A stretch of DNA of 64,000 nucleotides from Eucommia ulmoides (taxonomy: Eukaryota; Streptophyta; Magnoliopsida; Garryales; Eucommiaceae). The translations under genes and the position numbers were made by a program. This document shows positions 46,539 to 58,836 of the stretch, piece after piece; position 1 is the first letter of the stretch; the number at the start of each line of letters is the position of its first letter. The DNA lies in contig CM028328.1 of NCBI GenBank assembly GCA_016647705.1, positions 41,020,501 through 41,084,500 of the forward strand, read 5' to 3'. The notes beneath the pieces were generated by a model. The model was given only the letters and a program-made list of their open reading frames with translations, was not told the DNA's origin and searched no databases.

Positions 46539-48254
46539 TGGCAAAGTAAAAATATATAGATTAAAGAAAGAAAAAAATTGTATATTACTTTGAGACTATT
46601 ATCTCATGTTTATATAGCTCAACATTAACCTAAATAAGAAAAGAAATCACCCATAATAACTTGTAATTGGCTATGATTCATAGAATAAGAGAGAGTATCA
46701 AATCAGTCAACATGACTAAAATAAGAAATATGTTTTAGATACTAAACAATATACTAATGTAAATATATTAAATAAATATACTAAAGATTCCAACACTCTC
46801 TCTTAAGTTGAGGCAAACATGTTTCGAAGGCCTAATTTGAAAAGAGTTGACTAAAGGAAAGATGAGTCAACGGATTTGTTAAACATATCGGCGATCTACT
46901 TAGAGGATGAAATTAATTGAAATAACTCTCGAGCAAACTTCCTCTCGAATAAAGTGAATAGACTTTGATGTATTTCATTCTCTCATGAAAGACTGAGACA
47001 AAGAATAGCATGATGGTGGATTTATCATCACAAAATAGCATAGATGAATTCATCATAGAAAATCTTAACTCAATCAAAAGGGAGCAAAGTCAAAAGAGTT
47101 CGCTCGTCCCCTGAGCCATAGCTTGATGCTCGGCTTTAGCGGAGGACTGGGAGACGATTGCATGCTTTTTTCTTTTTCCACCAAATGAGATAACTATCCC
47201 AGAAGGTGCATTATACTCATGTGGAATGCCTATCACTATTAGACCATGTACAATCGACATTTGTAAAGTAGGAGTGCTCTTCCTATGCTCCAGCCACATA
47301 GTAGAGACCACCAAGGCCTAGACAAATTTTAAGGTGCTGGAGGATGTGGTAAACTCCATCCAGATAATAAGTGAGATATGATGCATAAACTAGCTTACAA
47401 CACTCATTGCATAAGACTCGACCTCATCTTGGCCAAGTAGATGAGACGGCCCATAAGTCTCTGACAAACCAAAGGCTTTGGTAATATTTCTTCTAATTCA
47501 TATATCAACTTAAGGTTTGGATTCATTGGGGTTGAGGCAGATCTGCATCTGATCAAACTTGTATCCTAAATTAAAAGTGAGAGCATACTTTCACTGAGAT
47601 AAAGATATACCTCAGCGAGATCGAGCAACTTCAATCCCGAGAAAGTATCGAGAAGAAGTAACTCCTTAATGTTAAAGATTTTTATGAGATCACTCTTCAC
47701 CCAAATAATACCTAAGGCATCATCTCGAGTAATTATGTCTTCCACATAGACGGAGACTATGATACATTAACCTTGAAAATGACGACATATAAACCATGTA
47801 TGATTTGAGTGACGTTGGGTCAATCCCATGGTAAGGTTGTTGAAACAACCGAATAAAGTCCATTGGGATTGCTTAGGGACTTTTGAAGGTAATATACTTT
47901 CCCATAATACTCTCCTTTAGCCCAAAAACTTAGTGGAGGATCTATATAGATAATTCTATATAAGCCGTCATTAATGGACGCATTAGAATGAAAAACAACT
48001 AAGGAGACAAGAAGGCAAACTATAGTCAACTTTGCAACAGGGGAAAAAAAGTTGCATCGATGTCCTTGCAGGATATCAGAGTGAATTATTCGGAAGTGGG
48101 TCGAGCATCATATCTATCAATGGAGCCATTTTCCATGTATTTCACACTAAACATTCACTTACAGCCAGCTGGTTGCTCACCAGTTGAAAGAGTAACCAAG
48201 TCTGAAGTCTTATCATGTTGAATAACATTTATTTCTACTTTCATAGAGGCTATC
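46539..48254 (-). mobile_element. Copia G: reversed Copia fragment with 3' LTR, 5' part lost
   Basis: The 3' LTR is about 46539-46795 (read reversed it begins TGTTGGAATC), preceded by the polypurine tract GCCTCAACTTAAGAGAGAG on the minus strand. RNase H pieces are at 47314-47090 (SQSSAKAEHQAMAQG), and reverse transcriptase remains near 47830-47500, with further fragments to 48254. The left part of the element is replaced by a Gypsy derivative at 48255. It is heavily mutated. Confidence 0.75.
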
Positions 48255-50570
48255 TGTTAGCCCCTAACAACACTGGAATACCAAACACCACTAACTTGGT
48301 GCACTTTGCTACCGAACATAGTTTATGTGGCACAAATGAGTGTAAGCAGTCGACTGGAAGTGTTGGAATATTACGTCAGCGTGGCACCGACAGGCAGCAA
48401 AGTGAACCTGTCTGTCTAGAACGCTGAACTAAGGGTCAACATTGAGAATCTTCAAGTCTCTTTCGAAGAATTTTGCAGTGACACAACGGCTAAAGACGTT
48501 GTCTTGGAAGGCAACCTCAAAGATGTTGAGGAAAAAGTTGTTTTGAAGAAGATCGTTGCTGGGCAAAGCATGTCGCGGAACGAACCAGCATGGATGAAAG
48601 TGTCGGACCCGAAGGCATTTTCTGCTATGCGGAGTACTAAGGAATTGCAGTCTTATGGGACATGGAACAATATTTTTTGATTCCTCATGTTCTCGATGAT
48701 GAACAGGTGTCCATGTCGAGTATGTACATAGTTGGTGACGCGAAGATGTGGTGGCGAACGCGTGTGGAAAATACTACACGTCTAACAATAACGACGTGGG
48801 TTGTTTCGAAGAAGGAACTGAGGGAGCAATTCTCTACTGATGAACTTGAGTTGGGTGGCTCTGGATCAATTGCGGAGACTCAAGCACACGGATTCGGAGC
48901 GTGAGTATGTGAAAGAATTCACGTCCTTGATGTTAGATGTGAAGAACATGTTGGATGACAACAAGCTGTTCAATTTTACCTCGGGCTTGCAAGCATGGGT
49001 GCAAGTAGAATTGAGACGGCGGGGTGTGCGAGACCTGTAAACTGTCATGGTGACGACAAATAGCTTGACCAACTACAACCTGACTAAGGAAGACAGAGGT
49101 TCTGACCGAAAGGCAGGTAGAAAAGGCAAAGAAAAGATGAACGAGGGCACGAAGGAATGGAAGAACAAAGATTGGGAGGCCAACGTTCCCAAGGGTTCAT
49201 GTTCAAAATCACAACCAACGAGGCTGCAGGTAAGAGTCGAGGTTGTTTTATATGCGACAGTCCTCACCAAGCAAAGGATTATCCAAAAAAGGACAAGCTA
49301 ACGGCACTAGTTCGGGAGGAATCAAATGATAAAGGCTCTGAACCGAGGATATGGCACATGTCAACACGATATTGTTGGTGGACAACGGACAAACCGGGTG
49401 CGGTAAAAAATCGGGTAAGTGATGAACCTGACTTAGGGCGTAGGATACTAGAAACGATCCTATGTCCCATGCTGAAATATAACCAGAGGCGACTGGTTAT
49501 CATGGGTTTCCAAACGAGGTTGCTATGGGAGCAACAGACTAGTGGTCAATTTGATTATAGATACGATCTGTGACGAAATCATTGCAAGGCATTGCAACAT
49601 TCTGGAAACAAAACTGCGGGCAGATTGAGAAGACTGTGGCAGTACCGTTGGCATAGGTGGATGCCAAAACCAGTGAGTCTCGCTGGGATCAATCCGAAGA
49701 GGATATTGGATTTTTTTGGTGGGGGTAGTTTGTTAGCTCCTATCAATGCTAGAAGACCAAACAACACCAACTTGGTGTACTTTGCTACTGGACATGGTGC
49801 ATGCGGCACAAATGACTCATTGGCAACGAAGGCACCAACATGGTGCATGTCGATGGGCAGTAGTATTATGGTAGAACACTAGCGGGTGCTGGGTAGTGGG
49901 AAAGACCTTGGTGCGGTACTGAGACAAGGTGGCACAACGTAGACACAACGTTATGTTGTGAATAATGTCATTTGCACGGCATGACAAACTATTGGGAACG
50001 ACGGTGCATTTTGGTGTGGAAAATGTATACGGCGTTAGGAAGTCGTTGGGCCGCAACGAGATAGAACGTGAGCACAAGATGCGTTCTGGCCATGCATGCG
50101 GCATGGCGAGGAGTTGGCAAACATCGCAATGAATAAAGGAACGAGATGGCAACGTGACAAGATATTGGCACGATACAAAAACACTGAAATGAAGTCTAAC
50201 TCGTGGTAAGCTGAAGGACTGAAAGTTACCAAGCATGTGCAAGGCACGTGGGTACAGTTCTGGCCAATTTTTGTGGCAATTTTAGGCAGTTTTCAGACTG
50301 AAAAACTACCTCTTGTAGACTGGACATGTTCAGACAAGTGTCTGTTGATTACCTATACAGTTGGGGTTGTCAAACTGTTGTATTTCTCTATATATAATCA
50401 TGTTGTAGTCTGTTTTAAGCAGTGAGTATGTTCCTGTCAATTTCATACCGAAAGTTGTAATCTTATTCCTTGTTTCCTGAGTTACAATACAAGGTTGGGT
50501 TTCCCATAAACATTGATGTGCCTTTGCGCGGGTATGTTTTCGTACTGTCTGTTTTGGTGTGTGTTTTACA
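48255..50570 (+). mobile_element. Gag-only Gypsy derivative with most of pol deleted
   Basis: A truncated 5' LTR (48255-48341, TGTTAGCCCC) matches the start of a 3' LTR at 49731 (TGTTAGCTCC to TTTTACA, about 840 bp). Between them lies gag, then only a short pre-LTR tail and a G-rich tract (TTTTTTTGGTGGGGGTAG) at 49710-49728. No reverse transcriptase or integrase was found. Flanks do not show a clear target duplication. Confidence 0.75.
48420..49330 (+). pseudogene. Gypsy gag in the deleted element
   Basis: The order is a coiled-coil-like start (about 48435-48530), then WNNIFXMEQYF-like sequence and the gag core SSMYIVGDAKMWWRTR (about 48716-48765). Next, in another frame, is EREYVKEFTSLMLDVKN, and finally a knuckle CFICDSPHQAKDYP whose last Cys is Tyr. 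Frame changes near 48660 and 48850 and a stop near 49038 disable it. Confidence 0.82.
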
Positions 50571-50639
50571 TTTCAGTACCCCAATTTTCTGAAAAGGAAA
50601 AATATGTTAAATAATAAATAGCGTAAAGAGTTTTTTTTT

Positions 50640-52450
50640 TTAAGTTTTGGTTTTCTTAAAAAAATACTTAAACCGCTTTAAAAATAAGGAGTCGCCACCT
50701 AGCATTGAATTTTAATGGTGTGCTAGGTCACCGAATTTTAAAAACAAATTTAAAATACCTAAATAAAAATTGACTTCAAACACACAGTCAAACCAAATAT
50801 TCATTTAAGAGCTCGGGGGTCAATTACGCTCGGCGAAGGTGTTAGGCACCCCAAGACGTCCATCCGAAAATGATATCTTATATCCATTTAAGTCCAATTA
50901 GTTTAGTCCAAATGCTTTATTTTATTTTAAAATCATTTCCTTCTTATGAATTGTTTTTGGTATTTTCAAAAATAAGGTGGGACAAGTTTTTGTATTTTTT
51001 GGAATGTTCTCCCCAGTATGACCTCTTATCAAATATTAAGCATTCAACAAGAATGGTCCCTAGGGGTATTTATATATGTCTTCGAGATTTTTTTTTTAAT
51101 TTAAATGGGCAAAATAAAATAAGTGAATAAGTATCAAAATATAAATGCAAAAACTAACATGATATGAATTCTATTTTATTTATGCAAAAGTGACTTAAAA
51201 ACTACTTATGTGATTTTTATGTAAGAATGGGTTTAATTTAAACATGTCGATGCAAAATGATATGGATACGGGCATTAATCAGGGAACACTATGTGATCAT
51301 GCGTGGCAAGGATTTAATTATTTAATATAAAAAATGCAAGTAGTGTACGTGTCGTGACTAAATGAGAAGAAGTAGTATGAATTATAAAATAAAAAAACCT
51401 ATATGTATGAAATATAAAGTGTAAGTGGTGAAAGTGTCATATGCCGTCCAAATGATACAAGAAATAAATATAGGAGAGAGATGCAAATAATGTCTATTTT
51501 TAGTTTGCCCAATTAATTTAAAGAAATCTCGATTTGAAATTCCCTCAAATTCTATGAATATTCCCTCAAAGAAATCGCATAAACAATTTTGTTGGAATTA
51601 ATCTTTTCAAAACTTAAGTGGAATCTCATGAAAATGTTTACTGAGTGAAGAGATTTCTTAAAACCAGTCGTTTCTAAATTCTACTCTAGTTGCGGACTAG
51701 AAACGAGGTCATAGAAAACTCTCCCACGGTTTATCGAATCGTTAGATTCATCTTATGGTTTGTAAGGATTAATTCCTAACAACTAAAATTTTATTATTTT
51801 TTTGAATTTTATATTTTATATTTTTTAAGATTTTGATAACAAGAATAAAACTAAAATAAATAAAATATAGAAAAATAAATAATGAAAACATCATTCACTT
51901 AATTTTCGGAAATTAAGTTTAAGCACGAGAAACTCACCCCGACGTTTTAATCAGATTATCGAACGACTTTTTTTTTTTTTTAGTTTTTCTTTTTATGAAT
52001 TGTAAACAAATAAAAAAAGAAGAATGCAAAAATAAAATAAACGCTCAAAGGTTCATATTGAGAATGGAGAACCTTATCCCGACGTTTTTCATCGAGTCAT
52101 CGGACAACTAAAACTTACAAGAATTTAAATTGCGAAGAAAATAAAATAAGTTGAAATATTAAAGATAAACGAAAACATATATGTTCTAGACCAAGAATCT
52201 CGATGCTTGGGTTTTTCTCTCTCGCAGACGGCTTCCTAAAAAGACTTTGAGAATTATTCTTCTAGGGGTGGCTCATCTCAATTTTTGAATAAATAAAATA
52301 GGAGGAGGAGGACCATATTCTTAGGAAATGATGGGGCGTGAAAAATACGAGAAAATCCTAAAAACTAGTTCTGACCGCTAAAGCCTAGTCCAAGTTAGAC
52401 TGGGAAAGGGTAATATTGAGAAGAAAAAAAAAAGGCAAAAAAGGCGTTCT
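50640..52450 (+). repeat. LTR-like retrotransposon region with GGAGTCGCCACC motif
   Basis: The segments AAGGAGTCGCCACCTAGC and GGCGAAGGTGTTAGGCACCC (about 50685-50855) are typical of a common plant LTR or leader type. Boundaries were not resolved and no coding sequence accompanies it. A CT-rich tract at 52517-52830 follows. Confidence 0.45.
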
Positions 52451-53631
52451 AGGGTTGCGGGTGTGTGAATTTACTCGCCTATTCCACCACCTTTCAGCCG
52501 GCTGACGTGGCAATCCTTCTCTCTCTTTCTTATGCTGCTAACCAAGGCAACATGTGGGCCCCGTCGCCTTTTTTTTTCTCTCTCTATCTTTCTCTTTTCT
52601 CTATCTCTGTCGGTTGTCAAAAGGGCAGTGGGGCCCCCACTTTATTCTTTCTCCCTCCTCTCGGTTCTCTCTCTTTCTCGCCTACTCTCTCTCTCTTTCT
52701 TTTCTCTTCTCTTTCACCTTTCCTCTCTATCTGTCTCTCTCTATCTTTTGGTGTGACTAAGGGTGGCCCTACCCCTTTCTCTCTCTCTCTCTCTCCTATT
52801 ATCTCTCTCTTTCTCATTCATTTTCGACTTAACTCCCCATTCTTTCCTTTTTCTAATTTTAAACCCTTTTTTTCTTTTATTTCAAATTTTCATTCTTTTT
52901 TCTTTTCCTTTATCTATCTACTTTTTGTATTTTTTGGGGGAAAAAAAAAACAAAGTAAATAATACGGAATTTATCTTTGTTCTTTTATTTCAAATGATTT
53001 ACTAAGTCTAAATTGATCTGCAATAATACGGAATAATAAATAAACATAAAGAATAAATTGCATTTAAACTTCATATCAAAATCAAAATAAGATCGAAATT
53101 CACATCCCTCAGAATAAATCAAAATAAGATTGAAAAGTCAAATCAAAATCTAGATAAGCTTTCAATATACAGTGTTGGGTTTGGATGAGGAGGCAACAAT
53201 GGTTGATGGAAATCCATCAACACTTTGTTATTTATAAGACATCCACTGCATAAATTGTGCTTTCAATGAATTGAAGTTTTAAATGGTAGAGGGGATGAAG
53301 AGTTGAGAACAAATGAGGGCATTTTTCCTTTAACACTCATAAAAAACAGAGGTTAATTGAAGTTTTAAACTAAAGAAAATATGAAAAGTCAAGAACTAAT
53401 GAGATGTATAGACCATTCAAAAAATAAGACATGGGAGAAGAAGGGCATTTTGTATTTAACACTCATTAAAAAGAGGTGAGCTTTAAACTAATCTTAAACT
53501 AGTTTTAGGTTTGAAATAATTTTATGGATTTTTTATTTGATTATTTAAATTAATTTTGCATTTATTGTGTTTGAGAGATTTTTTCTTTTATTTTTTTATT
53601 TTTTGTATTAGTTATTGTAGTTTGTATTGGG

Positions 53632-53670
<39 letters not shown>

Positions 53671-55013
53671 TTTTTTTTTTTTTTTTTTTTTTTTTTGTGA
53701 ATTTTGTATTATTTGCAGGGTTGGAAATATTTATTTGTTCAAAATGTATTTTTTATTTTATCTTATTTATCATATATTTTGTTGTAGTTGGTTTTCATTT
53801 TTTTTAAGTAATATTATTATAAAGTGTTAGAAAATGATATTGTATCTGATGGTGTTTAATATTGAATTTTGCTTCTTTTTTTTTTTTTTTTATGATTTCT
53901 TTTAAGAAATGTTTAGTTGTCAACTTTGATGTTGTGTATTTATATTTATTGCATGATTTTGTTGAAAAATTAAACAACAAAATGCATAACGTTATAATTA
54001 TGTGGAGAAAAAATAGTTGATGAAAAAGTGAGTACAATATTTGTAAATCATTAAAAGTGAAAACAATTATGAAGAATCGTAAAATAGTGCATTTTTTGGG
54101 GTTCAATCTGTATATGGTTTTCTTTTCATATTAAATAGTGCATTTTTGGAGCTATCTCTGGCTTAATTGAGAAAGATAATAGATTGTAATAAGTATGGGC
54201 ATGCATTGTGATGGTCAAAGAGTTGGTGCCTCCTATTTTTCTTTTTCTTTTTTTACCATTTTAAAAAATTAAAAAATTAAGTGTGATTACCGATTAATTA
54301 TTTTTTATTTTGTAAATATTTCTATCACACAAATATGTTTCTTTCCCTTAATTATTTTGATTTTATTGTTCAAATTATGTTTATTTATTTTGACAATTAA
54401 ATTTTAGTTTCTCAATTAAAAAAAAAAAAGAAGGTTGAGAATCATATACTAAGAATCCCTTTCTAATTTTAATTTTATATTTAAAAAATAAATCAATTAT
54501 TCTTAGAATAAATCAACATATCGTTTTTATCTATTTTTAATTAATAAATCTAAAAACAAAACAAAAATATTTAGTCAGCCTTTTGCTCCTCCCATCCTAA
54601 TACATATATATATATATATATGTTTATTGTATTCCAAAATTAATATTTTTTTGTTGGGAAGATTTGTAGGTTATCTTTAAAATTAATCTATATATTTTTT
54701 CAATTTTTTCTCTTTATTTTAGTTCTTTGAATAATTTTTAGTTCGTTAGTTTTCAACTTGGTTTAGAACAGAATATTGTAAATCAAAATTATACTTATAA
54801 AGCACCAAGACAGAACACATAATAAAACACTAAGAGCATAATTGTCTGAACTAAATGCAGAGACATATACATCTACTTCCTTCAATTGTTAGGAAAAGAG
54901 AATGATTGAACATAACAAAAATTAACCTGGTGTTGTATCGTTTTCCATGATTTGTTTTCCAATAGATTTCCGGAGATGGACAAGGTACAAAGAATTCTGG
55001 CAACAATGGGTTA
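52451..55013. other. CT-rich and AT-rich stretch, no gene seen
   Basis: Contains a long CT-rich tract (52517-52830), an ATT-trinucleotide run with a poly-T tract (53638-53695), a short TA run (54602-54621) and otherwise AT-rich sequence. Open frames here are Phe/Ser/Leu repeats from the biased composition. Confidence 0.6.
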
Positions 55014-55111
55014 CTAATTGAGGATTTTGGTGTATAGGAGCAAACAAATAGAGGAGGAGGGTCTAATTGAGGGTTTTGGTGAATAGGAGCAAATAAATAG
55101 AGGAGGAGGGA
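55014..55111. repeat. 49-bp tandem repeat, two near-identical copies
   Basis: CTAATTGAGG starts at 55014 and again at 55063. Both copies share TTTTGG, TAGGAGCAAA and AATAGAGGAGGAGGG. A related shorter piece lies near 55165. Confidence 0.8.
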
Positions 55112-55289
55112 AGGTTTTGCAATGGTGGACAAGAAATAAATGCAAGGTATTGTGGAAATTGAATAGAGCAAATAAATGGAGGAGTGTGGTTTGGCAATGG
55201 TGGGTTTTGATTAGGACCATTAATGCATATGAGTGGCATTAAAGGATTGATATTTTGACAATGAAAATGAGAGTATTTAGGCAAAAATA

Positions 55290-56653
55290 TTATTTTTTAA
55301 TCTTCTTCTTAGTATTTAGTCCTTTGACAGTTGAAAATAATAGTGAAGGAACAATCTTTACCCCCATATAAATATGTTTTATATGAAACCCTAAACAATC
55401 TATTCCTATGAAGCCATACTGTCAAACCCAAAACAATCTATTCCTATCAAGCCACACCGTTAAACCCTAAATAATCTATATCATATGTTTTATATGAAAC
55501 CCTAAATAATCTCATAGCCACTCTTCTTCTCGCTTTTTCCATAGCATTCCTCTCTCACTATATATTTATTCCTATCTCTCACCCACCGACAAATGTTGTA
55601 GCATCTCAACCACCAACAATGTTCTAGAATCTTCGTTGTCGATAACCTTAAATCTCTCTCGCGCGTTTCTTCAAATCTGAAGATCCGGCTGTGAACGGTG
55701 GTGTGGTGGTAGAGATCCGACGGCAGCTTGACAGTGGCCACCACTGTTGTCAACAACCCGCTAGTCCACTGCTGTTGTCTACAGTCCATAGGTCCACCAC
55801 CATTGTCCACAACCCATTCGTCCACCGCTCGCACAGTCGAGTCTCGTTGTACTCGCCGCTACCACTGATACTCCCATTCGTCCACCGCTCGCACGACGAT
55901 GAATGTTTGATCTTCGATTTGGTGAATTTCAGATATGGGATTTAATAGTTGCAATTTATTCACTTATTTCATTGATTTTCTCTCACATTTTTTTTATTTG
56001 TTTTAGTGAATGTTCGCACGGATTTCAGATTTATTTTGATTTATTTTTAGGGATGAATGTGTTATTTATGGTGGGTGAATGTTCATCTTAAATATTCAGA
56101 TCTAGTTGCATGTTCATATCAAATGTTAATGTAAAAAATTCAGATCTGAATGTTCATTCCTAGCATGGTTTGATGGATTTTCATTTGTCTGGATTGATTT
56201 TTGTAAAGTTTTTTTTATTTATTTAGGTAAATATTTTTTTTTTCTGTTTATTTTAGGTTTCTTTCAGATTTTTTGATTTGTTTTTTATGAATGTTCGTAC
56301 GAGATTTTAGATCTATGTTGATTTAGTTTTCAAGATGAATGTGTCATTTATGGTTGGTGAATGTTCATACCGATTTTGTTTTGTTGATCTTAGGAGTTTT
56401 TCGATGTGTTTGATTTGTTGTTCGTGGTGTTTTCACCCACTCATGTCGTTTGATGAAATGTTCACACATATTTGTTTTTTGTTGATCTAATGTTTTTTTT
56501 CAATTTTGTTTTAAATTTTTGGTGGTTTTGATAAAAGTTCAAATCGTGATTGTATTTTGTTGATTTATTCATGAAAGAACAATTAACATTCACAGCATTA
56601 GAATCAAAGTTAAAATATATCCAAATGTTTAAAAATATCAGAATGAAAATATG
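55290..56653 (+). repeat. Unclassified repeat R2, copy 2 (left part, before solo LTR)
   Basis: Parallels copy 1: CTTAGTATTTAGTCCTTTG, a TATA-like CCCCCATATAAAT near 55361, a CT-rich leader, a GC-richer segment (55680-55900) and repeated GTGAATGTTC motifs (56005-56370). A solo LTR splits it at 56653, and it seems to resume at 58837 with GATGTTCACATTTTC. Confidence 0.5.
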
Positions 56654-58831
56654 TGATAATTCTAAGATTTTGATGAACAATTAAAGGTTGATATTTTTGG
56701 TAGAACTGATGGTTTGATTAAGTGTTTCAGTTTATTAGTTCAAATAATGAAGATTTGATGACAAGTAATGAATAGATGCTAAAAGATGATGACAAATATC
56801 ATGAATGATTAATAGGTTGCAGAATTTGAAGAATTTAGAGAAAACAATTCAAGTTAAAATTTCAACTATTAATATTCCAATTAGAATCACACAAGACACA
56901 AAATGATTTTTATAAATATGTATATTTTTTATAGGATCCTAATTAGTTAAATTATTTGCTCCTATGTGTAATTTAAAAAGAAATATTAATAATTGATTAA
57001 AATTGAAGTTAAGTATTTAGTGGAGCTAACCGAGAAAAGAAATCGGTTAAAAGGGCGAAAACGTCAATGAAAATTGATTAAAAACGAATTGAGAGAAATG
57101 TTACAGCATTAGTAAATCGACAGGTAAGTCGACCGGATCATAAAAGGAAAAGTCTCTATATCTATTGGTCGACAGGTAGGTTGACCTGTGCTTAAATATG
57201 AACTCTCTATATCGATAAGTCGACAGAGCGGTCGACTTGTGATAAAAAATGTAACTCTTTGAATCTCTAGGTCGACAGATAGGTCGACCGATGGGCTATG
57301 AATTTTTGGCTTGGCCACATCCTGAATCTAGTGGTCGACCGGTGGTCATTGGTAAGTCGACTTATGGCACTATTTCAGGATTTTGTGGAATTCCGGATTT
57401 TATTCTAAAAGTAACCGTTAATAGCCGTTTTATGGTTAGGATTCACGAGATATACTAGGGATTTAATGTTATTTCAAATATGCAACATATATTTTGATAT
57501 CCCTATAGATTTAGTTCATTAAGTTTGAATATTTCTCAATTTGGTATATATAATTTTTTCTATCCTATTTAATTGTAATTGATAAATATTTGCGAAACTT
57601 AATTGAGAAGTTTAAAAGCTATAATTAAGTGATTTGAACCAGGATGAAGTTTTAATGATATAAGGGATCTATAAGAGCAATTAAATATCATAACAAATGA
57701 AAATTAGCCGTTAGAAAGCTTATTTTACTCCCATTTATATAGACCTGAAATTTCATATTAGAGAGAGAGATCAAGAGTATTATACTGAGTTTTTCTAAGA
57801 GAAATCATATTGAGAATTGTGAGAGCTTTTCTGAGAGTTATTCTTGAGAATTATTTGTTGTGAATCATTGCTGCTACCGAATCTGAAGTGACATTGCTAT
57901 CATTATTCTTTCGGTAAATTTCGGGTGAGATATTTCCAAATTACTTTCTATTTAGTACTACCTGATTATATTTGGAATTTGATCTTTAGAAATTATTTTT
58001 TAATTTTTTATTGAAAAAAATTTTTGAAACAATTTCTTGAATAAATCTGATTGCGTACTCAATTACGTGCTACCCATTTTTTTTTGTTTAAAATCAGATT
58101 TTGAATATCTCACTTTTCTATCACTAGTTTTAAGATATTAATTGAGTTCTAATTTATCTGGAGAAGTAGAAGTTCTGAGTGAGAAAAATCATTTATCAAT
58201 TTTTAATTGGTAAATTGAGTGACAGATTGAATACTGTTGAAAGTATTTAATCTAAGGGTAGCTGGTTTCAGTCTCTTCCTGTAAAGAGATTGAGGTAGTA
58301 ATTCTTCCTGAATTGAATTGATTTGTGAGCAATTTTGTAATGGTTCAATCCTTATAAGGTAAAAGGATATTTGGAGTGTTTGTGAGATTTTAATTCTTTA
58401 GCCTTAGTTTAAAAAAAAATTAGGTTATTCTTGAACCTGTAAAAAGTAGAGGTTATTCTTAAGCTTGTGAATTTTTTTTTGTAAAGGTTGATTCTGAACC
58501 TGTAAAATAATCCTTGTGAGGGTTTGGTTCCTACCTTTAAAGGAATCTTGAGTTTAGTGGGTGCGACTCTTCGTGGGGCTCGGAGGACTGGATTAGCCAA
58601 AAGTAACTTGGTGAACCAATATAAATTTATGGTATGCTATTATCTTTACATTATTTATTTTTGTTGTTTGGTGTGACCTAGTTGATTTTATATTTCCACT
58701 GTGATATAAAGATAATAATTAATTTAGGATTAAAATTAATTATTTGAATTTTTGAAATATTTTCTCTGATAATTTTTTATCTACCCAATTCACCCCCCCC
58801 CCCCCCTCTTGGGTAGTTCACTGGACCAACA
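56654..58831 (+). mobile_element. Solo LTR, 2,178 bp, target duplication ATATG
   Basis: ATATG flanks both ends (56649-56653 and 58832-58836). The LTR begins TGATAATTCTAAGATTTTGA and ends with a poly-C, CTCTTGGG segment and CCAACA. The TTTTGATGAACAA start and the CACCCCCC...TCTTGGG end are typical of long-LTR plant Copia elements (Angela/SIRE-like; inference). A TATA-like TTTATATAG is near 57734. No coding sequence remains, so it arose by LTR-LTR recombination. Confidence 0.85.
57114..57367. repeat. GTCGAC-rich tandem array inside the solo LTR
   Basis: About four to five imperfect units of roughly 50-60 bp, each with a pair such as GGTCGACAGGTAGGTTGACC or GTCGACAGAGCGGTCGAC, separated by CTCTATAT or CTCTTTGAAT-like spacers. 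It sits in the expected U3 part of the LTR. Confidence 0.75.
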
Positions 58832-58836
58832 ATATG

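Noticed and set aside
52465-53005. Overlapping open frames of up to 165 codons
   Set aside because: They consist of Ser/Leu/Phe repeats from a CT-rich tract and are open in several frames on both strands. There is no domain or codon structure.
57114-57367. CRISPR-like array
   Set aside because: Units are imperfect, the spacers are similar to each other, there is no cas gene, and the array sits inside a plant LTR.
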